64,000 bases of DNA, from the NCBI RefSeq assembly GCF_000472285.1, contig NZ_KI421416.1, forward strand, positions 29,134-93,133, given 5' to 3'. Under the pieces are notes generated by a model. It was not told the origin of the DNA. It did no database searches and saw only the letters and a program-made list of their open reading frames with translations. The DNA is from Desulfuromonas sp. TF. GTDB taxonomy: Bacteria; Desulfobacterota; Desulfuromonadia; Desulfuromonadales; ATBO01. This document shows, piece by piece, positions 8,363 to 16,343 of this stretch (position 1 is its first letter; every line of letters starts with the position of its first letter). Position numbers and translations under genes: made by a program.

Positions 8363-9849
8363 GCTGTCCCCCGCCTGTCCCGCACCGCCGCCAGCAGAGT
8401 CCGTAGCGCGGCATCACCGGCCGATGCCGGTGCAAAGGTTGTCTCGACAGTGTCCCGACAGCGCTGTGCAGCGACCGCCGCCAAAGCATTGATTCCCGCC
8501 AGCAGCGCGCCTTCGTTTTCGGCATGGAAAACAACCCCCTGTTCGATCAGGGACCGGAATGCCCGCCGCCCCTCCTTGCTTACCGTTACGGTCGGCACAC
8601 CAAAACCGAGCGCTTCCAAGCAACAGGTCGAATGGCCGGTCACATGCACATCGGCAAATCGAAGAAGGGTATAGAGGGCGCATTCATTCGCCAATCCGAA
8701 CTCGGCCCGCCCCCCTCCTTCCTTCCTATACAGGATACGAAGTGCGGCTTTTTCGGCTTCATCACTACCCCGGTGAAAACGTACCAGCCATCGCCATTCA
8801 GGGGGGCTGAAAGCCATCGCCGCAATGATCGGGGCGTGGAAATCGGTATTCTTCTGCAGAGTGACAAGGATTATTCGAGAATCATTGGCAAAGTGGCGGC
8901 GAGCCTCCTTGAACTCCTTGGAGAGAAATGGCATTTCTCCGGCGCGGCAGAGATTGAACCACTGGAAGCCTCCAGCCAGAGTGGCGCTATGTCGCTCAAA
9001 CGCCGGGTTGGCACGGTGCAAGCGCTCGGCCTGGTTTTCGCCCCAACACCAGAAAAAATCCGGGACCAATTCGAATCCGCCCGCTGGAGCCCGATCCCAG
9101 CCGACATAGGCGATATGACTTTCGTCCTGGAGGCCATGCTGATAGTCAATGGCGGGAATGCCACAGCGCCGGGCGGCCAAGGTCGCTGCCATGGCAATAG
9201 GGTCATACCAGCAGACGTTGACCAGCAGTCTTGCACCGGCCCGGCGAAGCCATTGCTCAAACAACAAGCTGCGTTGCTGCAGGTGGAGAATCTGTTGTTC
9301 CAGAGAAGGCCAGTCGAGCGGTTCATTGCAGAGACATCCGGTCAGTTCCTGATAATCTCCAAACCAAACCGGCTGCTGCAGCGGCCCGCGCGCAGCCGTC
9401 GAAGACATCAGGGTACCGAGAATCGGGGATATCCGGGCCGAAGACGAACAGCGTGGGACCGACGTGCCCCCATGCTCCCATACAATAGTGTTCATATCGT
9501 GGCGCCGCAGTAGTTCACGAAGCGGGTCGCTGAACACATCATAGTAACAGCGGTCGGTGCGAATCCGGTAACCGGATGAAGTCAATATGACGGCATCCGC
9601 CAGGGCATCGGCCCCCCCCTCCTGGAAACGATCGAAATACTGTCTGATCCTGGTCGCAATCGGCGGCGCGGGAGTTGGTGAAGATACAGGCCCCCTATCC
9701 ATCCCCGCAGGGAAGGGGGTCTGCAACGCTCGGTATGCCGCCAGAATTCGCATCAGGGGCCACGCATGCCATCCGAAAGCCTTGTACGTGTCAACGGCAT
9801 GTGCTCTTTCATATTTGGTCAATATATATAAAATTTCTGCTCGCTGCAA
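8359..9849 (-). CDS. Putative GT-B glycosyltransferase-like surface carbohydrate protein
   Basis: 496 residues of a large protein that I recognise only generally. The C-terminal third (RIILVTLQKNTDF, FADVHVTGHSTCCLEALGFGVPTVTVS) resembles the donor-binding half of GT-B enzymes such as CDP-glycerol or capsule glycosyltransferases. The middle (RCGIPAIDYQHGLQDESHIAY) has the YQHG signature seen in those families. It starts 22 bases after the FkbH-like gene and overlaps the next gene at its stop. The family assignment is inferred from motifs and operon context. Confidence 0.6.
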   Translation of the reverse strand: MQRAEILYILTKYERAHAVDTYKAFGWHAWPLMRILAAYRALQTPFPAGMDRGPVSSPTPAPPIATRIRQYFDRFQEGGADALADAVILTSSGYRIRTDRCYYDVFSDPLRELLRRHDMNTIVWEHGGTSVPRCSSSARISPILGTLMSSTAARGPLQQPVWFGDYQELTGCLCNEPLDWPSLEQQILHLQQRSLLFEQWLRRAGARLLVNVCWYDPIAMAATLAARRCGIPAIDYQHGLQDESHIAYVGWDRAPAGGFELVPDFFWCWGENQAERLHRANPAFERHSATLAGGFQWFNLCRAGEMPFLSKEFKEARRHFANDSRIILVTLQKNTDFHAPIIAAMAFSPPEWRWLVRFHRGSDEAEKAALRILYRKEGGGRAEFGLANECALYTLLRFADVHVTGHSTCCLEALGFGVPTVTVSKEGRRAFRSLIEQGVVFHAENEGALLAGINALAAVAAQRCRDTVETTFAPASAGDAALRTLLAAVRDRRGTA

Positions 9850-9871
9850 ACGAATCCCCTGTTCGAAATAT

Positions 9872-11671
9872 TTACCCAGATCGACGCCCTAATCCTAAGC
9901 TTCTGATTATTTTAGACACCTGACTTTCCTCGACAACACTGCAATCCATCAGTATGGCAATAAGCTCATCGGCAATATCGAGATATCTTTCACGATTATA
10001 ATGGCGGATATTATCTGTTACATCTTGGCAGAATCTGACATGTTTACGAACATCACACAATTTTGTATTTTCTTCGTGCGTTTTCACAAAATTGTCAACA
10101 ACCTGATTAAGTGCATGGTGATGTTGCCAACGATTCGTCTCAAAATCATGCATGATTTTAACTTCAGAGGCATTTAATATTATAAGTTGACGATCTTGAG
10201 GAATCCTTCTTCTCATCCATTCTAGATTTTCGCTCAATTCCTGGGCCGACATTCCTCCCATGAAAACGAAATTCTCCGCAAACCAATAGAAAAAGTTCTC
10301 ATCTATCCCCTTATCTTCATACTTCTGCAGATAACGCATCCAATGGGTGGATTGCGTGATATCGATAAGAAAATCGCCGAACGGCACAATCAGACTGGTA
10401 TTCTGGTATCGATACAACCCTTGGGTATAATCCATTAATATGCTGTAAACTCGTATTCCCCAACGGCGTTGAAAAAAATTTGTCCTATAAGCATTACGGT
10501 TGAGGAAAGGCAGTCTGTCAATAACCTCAGCGAAACATTCAAGTGTCCCAGAATTGCAACGTTTTAGAATTTCAGTATGCTCCGTATGAATGGGAAAACC
10601 TGTTTCGGAGGGATAATTGTATTCCGTTTCTATTCGGAATGAATCAGTCAGATAAGTTGATAATTGCTCTAGGTCGCATCCCCCTTTGATGAGTATTCTA
10701 TGCTTTGGGAAACTGCGACGTGTCTTAACAGAGGGTGATATTTCAGCAACTTCCCGGATCCAGTCTGGGGGCATTTTATTTTCAAGGGACGAGGCGACTT
10801 CTCCTTGAATGCTGATATGAGGTTTTCCAAGTTTGTGATAGATCCAATCTTCTATTCCCATATTCATGACGCGACAGGAGAATAAAAAATGCTGTAACTG
10901 ACCCCCTTGTAAAGAATAAAAACCACAAACGCCATAATCACCATACCGATCAACGACATGAAGATATCTTGTTTCAATATTTATGTCGTTAAACAAACTC
11001 AATAAATTTTCTTCATCAAGCCTAACCTTGGTAAAGTTCAATTGATTGGTGCGGTTGATCAACTCCAGAATCCTGTCCTTTTCGGATAAGCAATTTTCTT
11101 TGATAGTCACCTTAATATCACATTGTCGAAGAAAATCGGCATTGCTATTGACAGCCAGATTTTTGTCTGATTGTTTAGTTTCAAGTATCTTATAATGGTG
11201 AAGTCTAGAAAGATCAGGATCATATTTGCCTTGAAATGAGGTAAGGCCAAGCATTCCATCAATATTCAAGGGAGAAGCGACTTGAATACCGGGTACATAG
11301 AATTTTGCATCCTCCAGATTCAAAGGATTGTCATCGATAAATAAAACATTCTCTGGACGGAGTTGTATTTCTTTGATCAATTTTTCAATTACTGGTCCCT
11401 TCGGCTCCCAATTGATAAGGGGGAAGATGAAGTACGGCCAAATTTCGGCATCCTCCAGAACAGCCTTTGCATTTTCAAAAATGTTTTTTGAACAGATTGA
11501 ATTGACTATCCCACGCTTCGACAATTCGATAACAAGATCATGGTTGGCTTGAACATATTCAATTGGCCCCTCGGCTAGAGTTCCCTTCCAAAAGGTATCG
11601 TCCAGATCCCATATGACCAGTCTTACCTCTTCAGAAGTGCTTAGATTGCCTAGTGCGCGTTCCAAATCCAT
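9872..11671 (-). CDS. FkbH-like HAD protein with GNAT-like and SGNH-like domains; AT-rich
   Basis: A 599-residue multidomain protein. Residues 18-150 form an HAD-IIIC/FkbH domain with VIWDLDDTFWKGTL (D22 and D24 as nucleophile and acid/base) and ENVLFIDDNPLNLED. Residues about 200-300 match the GNAT-like half of FkbH proteins (RYGDYGVCGFYSL, FLFSCRVMNMGIEDWI). Residues from about 330 resemble an SGNH/GDSL hydrolase: ILIKGGCDLEQL as the block I equivalent and a late D-x3-H in TDNIRHYNRERYLDIADEL. FkbH proteins dephosphorylate and load glyceryl units on carrier proteins. Here it may decorate the glycan. The gene is much more AT-rich than its neighbours, suggesting recent transfer. The start follows GAGGAC closely and is uncertain. 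Confidence 0.75.
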   Translation of the reverse strand: MDLERALGNLSTSEEVRLVIWDLDDTFWKGTLAEGPIEYVQANHDLVIELSKRGIVNSICSKNIFENAKAVLEDAEIWPYFIFPLINWEPKGPVIEKLIKEIQLRPENVLFIDDNPLNLEDAKFYVPGIQVASPLNIDGMLGLTSFQGKYDPDLSRLHHYKILETKQSDKNLAVNSNADFLRQCDIKVTIKENCLSEKDRILELINRTNQLNFTKVRLDEENLLSLFNDINIETRYLHVVDRYGDYGVCGFYSLQGGQLQHFLFSCRVMNMGIEDWIYHKLGKPHISIQGEVASSLENKMPPDWIREVAEISPSVKTRRSFPKHRILIKGGCDLEQLSTYLTDSFRIETEYNYPSETGFPIHTEHTEILKRCNSGTLECFAEVIDRLPFLNRNAYRTNFFQRRWGIRVYSILMDYTQGLYRYQNTSLIVPFGDFLIDITQSTHWMRYLQKYEDKGIDENFFYWFAENFVFMGGMSAQELSENLEWMRRRIPQDRQLIILNASEVKIMHDFETNRWQHHHALNQVVDNFVKTHEENTKLCDVRKHVRFCQDVTDNIRHYNRERYLDIADELIAILMDCSVVEESQVSKIIRSLGLGRRSG

Positions 11672-11696
11672 GTCCTCATGATGAAAATTATTGGCC

Positions 11697-12404
11697 TCAC
11701 TCAATAGAAAGACCCAGGACCTGGTAACGCAAGATTGCTTCGCAAACCAGGAAATCGAGTTCCGTATCGACATCCACCGACCGTGTGACCGGCATCACAT
11801 AACCCTCGGTATGGCTGGCCAGGAAGCTCTCGCTCTCTATCAGCCAGGGAATCGAGGCGACGTAAACGGCCCCGTTAAGGGCGTAGGCTTTCGGCAGAGT
11901 CTGCCGGCATTCGAAACCCTCCGGACGCGGCAGCAGCGGCTCCAGTCGGCCCGCGATATCGAGGCCGTACATCCAGTAGGGGCTTTGGACCGCCTCCACC
12001 ACCGATACACAGGCGGGCACATCGGAACGGGTACAGCGCTCGATGCAGGCGTCGATGTCGTCGGCGCTCCGTAGCGGCGATGTCGGCTGCAGTTTGACGA
12101 CCAGGTCGTATCCCGGCAGGCGGGCGAGTGTATGTAGAATCGGCAAAATTCCCGGAGTTTCATCCCGGGACAATTCGGCCGGGCGCACGAATGGCACCTC
12201 GCAGTCCCATGCCCGGGCGATTCGAATGATCTCCGCGTCCTCCGAAGAAAGCACCAGACGGTCGATATACCGCGACTGGCGGGCCGTCTCAATGGTCCAG
12301 GCAAGCAGCGGCTTTTCGCCGAGTGGACGAATGTTTTTGCCGAGGAGCCCTTTGCTGCCGCCCCTGGCGGGGATGATAGCGAGAACTTTAAGGCCGTTGA
12401 TCAT
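11697..12404 (-). CDS. neuA: CMP-nonulosonate (acylneuraminate) cytidylyltransferase
   Basis: A 235-residue enzyme of the NeuA/LegF/PseF type. It transfers CMP from CTP to a nine-carbon sialic-acid-like sugar, making the donor for glycosyltransfer. Diagnostic motifs are IIPARGGSKGLLGKNIRPLGEKPLLAWTIE at the N-terminus, VVKLQPTSPLR, ALNGAVYV, and VDVDTELDFLVCE near the end, with the acidic metal-binding residues. The ATG at 12404 has AGAAGG upstream. It works with the NeuB-type synthase in the same operon. Whether the substrate is Neu5Ac, legionaminic, pseudaminic or another acid cannot be decided from the sequence alone. Confidence 0.87.
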   Translation of the reverse strand: MINGLKVLAIIPARGGSKGLLGKNIRPLGEKPLLAWTIETARQSRYIDRLVLSSEDAEIIRIARAWDCEVPFVRPAELSRDETPGILPILHTLARLPGYDLVVKLQPTSPLRSADDIDACIERCTRSDVPACVSVVEAVQSPYWMYGLDIAGRLEPLLPRPEGFECRQTLPKAYALNGAVYVASIPWLIESESFLASHTEGYVMPVTRSVDVDTELDFLVCEAILRYQVLGLSIE

Positions 12405-12437
12405 GCGCTTACCTTCTCCTCAAATTGCATAAGCCTC

Positions 12438-13907
12438 TCAGCCCCGCTCATGGTGCCGGAAAACTGTGGAACTATCCAAAATAGAGCGGACTGCCTTGCA
12501 GACCCGATCGACATCGTCTAGGCTGATGTTGTTGGACGTCGGCAGACTCATGCCGCTTGCCGCCAGCCAAGTGGAATTAGGGCAATTCACCGCCGCGCCG
12601 TCGGCATACGGCGGCTGCTGATGCACCGGATGGAAGAACGGCCGGGTATCGATGCCATAGACGGCGAGCTGGGACATTAGACTGTCGCGATCAATGCCGG
12701 AGGCCGTCTCGTCGACAAGTATCGAGTAGAGCCAGAAGATGTTCCGGCCCCAGGCTTCCCGAGGCGGCAGGACGATCCCCGGCAGGCCGCCCAACTGCAT
12801 GTCGTAGCGTTTGATCACCTTGTCTCGGTAGGCTAGGAATTTTTCGATCCGCTCCATCTGGGCCAGGCCGATGGCCGCCTGAATATTGGTGAGCCGGTAG
12901 TTGAAGCCAGCCTGCAGATGCCAGTAGCGCCTCTCCCGCGACATGCCGTGGTCACGCAGCAGCATCATCCGATGGTGAAGTTCCGGATTCCGCGTGACGA
13001 CCATTCCACCCTCACCGGTAGTGATCACCTTATTTGCAAAGAAGCTGAAGGTCCCGATATCGCCGAAGGTACCGACTTTTCGCCCCTTGTATTCGGCGCC
13101 CAAAGCCTCTGCGCAATCCTCGATGACATAAAGGTCGTGCTTTCGAGCAATCTCAAGGAGCGGGTCCATGTCGCAGGGGTGGCCATAGAGATGAACTGGA
13201 AGGATTGCCCGGGTCCGGCTGGTGATAGCCGCCTCGACAGCAGATGGATCGATAGTCCATGTTCGACGATCAACATCCACTAGTACCGGCTTAGCCCCCG
13301 TGTGAAGAATCATACTGGCCGGAGCGACGAAGGTCAGATCGGGGACGATCACCTCATCGCCAGAACCGATGCCGAGAGCCACCAGGGCCAGGTGGATGGC
13401 AACGGTACCATTGCTGACGCAGAGGGCATGACAGCCACCGAGATAGCTCCGGAACGCCTGCTGGAAGTCCTCAACATACTGCCCCTGCGAGGAGATCCAG
13501 TTGCTGGTCAGGCAATCGACCACGTATTCCAGTTCCTTCCCCTGCAGATCCGGTTCCATGATCGGAAGCCGATACAGGTCGGCCCAGTGCAGGATTTCGA
13601 CCAGCTGCCCCTGTGCATCGATTACCGGAAGGGTCCGAATCCGCTCGTTCAGCAGTTTGAGGTTGGCCTGGTTCCCCGTAGCGACCGAGCCTGAGACGAA
13701 ATCCCGGTTCATGTAGCGTTCGACCGGGTCGGTCAGACTGGCACCGCCCAGCAGGGCGCGGCGGATGTCGCCGTCGGTCAGAATGCCGACCAAGGTATTA
13801 CCCCCAAGGACGAAGACGACCCCATGGGCCGTCAGGTCGATGGATGCCATTGCATCACGGATGGTTGCGCCGACCTTGATAATTGTTTTGCTGAGATCCC
13901 GCGTCAT
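12438..13907 (-). CDS. CBS-domain / DegT-DnrJ-EryC1 sugar aminotransferase fusion
   Basis: About 489 residues. Residues 1-115 form a CBS pair (GVVFVLGGNTLVGILTDGDIRRALL, then IRTLPVIDAQGQLVEILHWADLYRLP). Residues 118-489 are a PLP-dependent sugar aminotransferase: ALCVSNGTVAIHLALVALGIGSGDEVIVPDLTFVA, YVIEDCAEALGAEYKGRKVGTFGDIG, and FFANKVITTGEGG with the Schiff-base lysine. It probably aminates a keto-sugar for the nonulosonate or another amino sugar. CBS pairs often sense adenine nucleotides, and in Campylobacter one is fused to the PtmE nucleotidyltransferase instead. The start is uncertain: ATG 13907 lacks a clear ribosome-binding site, and TTG 13931 overlaps the previous gene. Confidence 0.85.
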   Translation of the reverse strand: MTRDLSKTIIKVGATIRDAMASIDLTAHGVVFVLGGNTLVGILTDGDIRRALLGGASLTDPVERYMNRDFVSGSVATGNQANLKLLNERIRTLPVIDAQGQLVEILHWADLYRLPIMEPDLQGKELEYVVDCLTSNWISSQGQYVEDFQQAFRSYLGGCHALCVSNGTVAIHLALVALGIGSGDEVIVPDLTFVAPASMILHTGAKPVLVDVDRRTWTIDPSAVEAAITSRTRAILPVHLYGHPCDMDPLLEIARKHDLYVIEDCAEALGAEYKGRKVGTFGDIGTFSFFANKVITTGEGGMVVTRNPELHHRMMLLRDHGMSRERRYWHLQAGFNYRLTNIQAAIGLAQMERIEKFLAYRDKVIKRYDMQLGGLPGIVLPPREAWGRNIFWLYSILVDETASGIDRDSLMSQLAVYGIDTRPFFHPVHQQPPYADGAAVNCPNSTWLAASGMSLPTSNNISLDDVDRVCKAVRSILDSSTVFRHHERG

Positions 13908-13923
13908 AAACGTGTATGCACCA

Positions 13924-14790
13924 TCAAACAAGAAAGGGCTCGAGTTGACCTGCCAGCAGTTGCAACCGCGACAGGGGCTGTGATGTCACTTCAATGACCA
14001 TTGTTCGGCCCCGGCATCCAGCCAGATAAGGAAAGAACCAGGCCGAGGCGTCGAACGGCAGGTTGGTGTCGGACTTTCCATCGTTGTCGCTCAGGTGGAG
14101 CGCCTCGATCCAAGGACCGAGCCGCTCGAAATAGCTTTCCGGGCTGATGCCGAAGGTCCGCGCAGAGACCTTGGCATGGCCGACATCGAGTAGAAGCCGC
14201 ACCTGCGAATGATCAATGTCTTGAAAAAACCGTTCAAGTTCGTCGACCTCGGCCAGCAGCAGGGGACAGGTGCCAAAGGAATCGAGATTGTTCAACGCAG
14301 CCACATTGTTTTCAATCAGCAGCATCAGACCCTGCCTTCGGGCATATTCTGCTAGATCACGGACGGTTGCGACGAAGGTCTGGTAAGCCGCATCTCGATC
14401 GAAAAACGCCGCCGGACCCAACTGCCTCTGCCGGGCGGGACGTCCCAGATCATCGGGGGCCATGTGCATGGCGAAGCCGGCATGAACGCTGTAGAACGGC
14501 GCCCCAAGCTCGCGACAGAGGTCAATGGCTGTCCGGCAGAGTTGAACGCTGCGAGTGTGGATCACAGCATCAACAGAAGCCAGATTGAGCACGAAGGGCT
14601 CGACAGTCGGAGGAAAATAGTTGTGGACCAGAAATCGCCTGTCGCCGGCCGCCTGCAAGAGGGCGAAAGGATCCTCTATAGGATCGAGGCCCGAAGAGAG
14701 CTCCAGACCGATGCGGCCGATCTTCGTGGTCAGGACCTTGCGCAAGTCGCGGGTTGGGAACGCAGCCGTCGACAGATAACAAGCCATCAT
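13924..14790 (-). CDS. Sugar phosphate isomerase/epimerase-like TIM barrel protein
   Basis: 288 residues of the xylose-isomerase-like/AP-endonuclease-2 TIM barrel family. Candidate metal ligands fall at the usual places: E in LMLLIENNVAA, D and H in RLLLDVGHAKVSA, H in EALHLSDNDG, and E in MVIEVTSQPL. It starts at ATG 14790, overlapping the GNAT stop as ATGA. It sits between the acetyltransferase and aminotransferase of the nonulosonate-like block, so it may isomerise a sugar intermediate. The real substrate is unknown, since the family is functionally broad. Confidence 0.72.
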   Translation of the reverse strand: MMACYLSTAAFPTRDLRKVLTTKIGRIGLELSSGLDPIEDPFALLQAAGDRRFLVHNYFPPTVEPFVLNLASVDAVIHTRSVQLCRTAIDLCRELGAPFYSVHAGFAMHMAPDDLGRPARQRQLGPAAFFDRDAAYQTFVATVRDLAEYARRQGLMLLIENNVAALNNLDSFGTCPLLLAEVDELERFFQDIDHSQVRLLLDVGHAKVSARTFGISPESYFERLGPWIEALHLSDNDGKSDTNLPFDASAWFFPYLAGCRGRTMVIEVTSQPLSRLQLLAGQLEPFLV

Positions 14791-15251
14791 TCAGCCCAGC
14801 GCAGTTCCATGACAAGGTGACCGGTGTTCAGGCAGATGCCGATATCCTTGAAGCCGGCCTTCTCATATGAGCGCCGTGCAAAACGGTTGTCCGGGTGCAC
14901 TTTCAGCATCAGAGCCGCGACCCCATTAAGCTGGCACCAGCTGATGGCATAATTGATCGCCAGCCGCGACAGACCACGGTCGGCGTATGTCTGGCCGATA
15001 TAGACCCCGAAGGAGGGCCGGTGATACCCTTCATCGAACCCCCGCAGCATGAAAAAAGCGGCAAGATTTCGATCGAACCAGACCCCCCAGTAACGGTCCT
15101 TACGGGCTTCGGCCAGCCGACGGGCAAGACTGTCCGCGGAAGTTTCGAACGGGAGGAAATAGCCGCTGTAGCCGACATCGCCGGAGGTCATCAAAGCCGA
15201 GAGTGTTTCGGCATCCTCCAGACCGAGCGGGCGGATTTGCAGATCCTTCAT
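14787..15251 (-). CDS. GNAT-family N-acetyltransferase
   Basis: 154 residues. The fold is a typical GNAT acetyltransferase: LQIRPLGLEDAETLSALM at the start, GVYIGQTYADRGLSRLAINYAISWC as the acetyl-CoA-binding loop region, and LMLKVHPDNRFARRSYEKAGFKDIGI in motif B. The ATG at 15251 overlaps the synthase stop. By position it may N-acetylate an amino-sugar precursor, as PseH or LegH do, after the neighbouring aminotransferase acts. Substrate assignment is inference from the gene order. Confidence 0.8.
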   Translation of the reverse strand: MKDLQIRPLGLEDAETLSALMTSGDVGYSGYFLPFETSADSLARRLAEARKDRYWGVWFDRNLAAFFMLRGFDEGYHRPSFGVYIGQTYADRGLSRLAINYAISWCQLNGVAALMLKVHPDNRFARRSYEKAGFKDIGICLNTGHLVMELRWAE

Positions 15252-16306
15252 GAGCGCCCCCCGCACATGCTCCAGTCGAGCTGAGTATCCGCTTCGATAT
15301 CGCAGACGGCAACCCGGCCGAGCAGTTCACCGGCCAGCATCGGCGGGATCCCGGTGGCCGGCCGTTTGCAGGCCAGCATATCGGCGGTAAAGACCTCGCC
15401 CGCGCGAATGCGACGCACAGCGACCAAACTGCGGCGCATATTGCGGGCATTTTCCGCCTCGGCGGGGCACGGTTCCTTGCGTCCAGAGCCTAGGGCTTGG
15501 CTGGCCTCCCGAATGGCTGATATCAGCCTCAGCAGTTCGTCCGGAGTGGCAGAGGCGGCATGGTCCGGTCCGGGCATGGTCTTATCGAGGGTTAAATGCT
15601 TCTCGAACACTCGGGCACCGAGGCCTACGGCGACCAGGCAGGCCGTGTCCGAGCAGGTATGATCGGAATAGCCCATGACCGTGCCGAAGGCCGCAGCCAT
15701 TGTCGGAATAGCACGGAGGTTGGCATCTTCGAGCCGCGAGGGATAATTGGTCGTGCACTGCAACAGCACCAGGCGATCATTACCGGCCGCGCGGAGGGTA
15801 CGCACCGCCGCATCGACTTCGGCCAAGGTCGCCATCCCGGTCGAGAGAAGGATCGGCTTGCCGGTCCGGGCCACCGCGCTTAAGAAATCAGGCTCGACTA
15901 TCTGCCCCGAGGCGACCTTGAACGCCGACACTCCCAGATCTTCGAGCAGTTCAATGTCCCGCAGGCTGTAGGGAGTTGAAAGGAACTCTATACCGAGACG
16001 GTCGCAGCAGGCTTTTAACTCGCGATGGTTGGCCAAATCCAGCTCCAGCTTCTGCAGCATCGCCAATTGGCTCTCGGCCATGTCCGTGACCACCAGTTGG
16101 TAGCGAGCCTTCGGCGCTCCGGCGGTCGCCACCTCGGCTGCGCGGAAGGTCTGAAACTTGACCGCATCGGCTCCCGCAGCGTGTGCAGCCTCGATGAGCC
16201 GCAGGGCCAGATTGAGGTCGCCGTTGTGGTTGACCCCCGCTTCTGCAATCACCAGGGCCTCTGCAGCCCCGCTTCCGGATTGTTCAAAAAGCTTGTTCCA
16301 GATCAT
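15248..16306 (-). CDS. neuB: N-acetylneuraminate synthase family (nonulosonic acid synthase)
   Basis: A 352-residue NeuB-family enzyme condensing phosphoenolpyruvate with a six-carbon amino sugar to give a nine-carbon nonulosonic acid. The TIM-barrel domain shows IAEAGVNHNGDLNLALRLI, AVKFQTF, FKVASGQI, MGYSDHT, and FEKHLTLDKTMPGPDHAAS. The C-terminal SAF/antifreeze-like domain is present (RAGEVFTADMLACKRPATGIPP). The ATG at 16306 has AGGAC eight bases upstream. The partner cytidylyltransferase is about 3 kb downstream. NeuB, LegI, PseI and SpsE are close relatives, so the exact product is open. Confidence 0.88.
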   Translation of the reverse strand: MIWNKLFEQSGSGAAEALVIAEAGVNHNGDLNLALRLIEAAHAAGADAVKFQTFRAAEVATAGAPKARYQLVVTDMAESQLAMLQKLELDLANHRELKACCDRLGIEFLSTPYSLRDIELLEDLGVSAFKVASGQIVEPDFLSAVARTGKPILLSTGMATLAEVDAAVRTLRAAGNDRLVLLQCTTNYPSRLEDANLRAIPTMAAAFGTVMGYSDHTCSDTACLVAVGLGARVFEKHLTLDKTMPGPDHAASATPDELLRLISAIREASQALGSGRKEPCPAEAENARNMRRSLVAVRRIRAGEVFTADMLACKRPATGIPPMLAGELLGRVAVCDIEADTQLDWSMCGGRS

Positions 16307-16343
16307 GTGCTGTCCTATTGATGCAATTAGGCATGCCCGGTGG

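Noticed and set aside
9872..11671. AT-rich gene considered as part of a mobile element
   Set aside because: No transposase, inverted repeats or target duplication flank it. Transfer of a single gene is the simpler reading.
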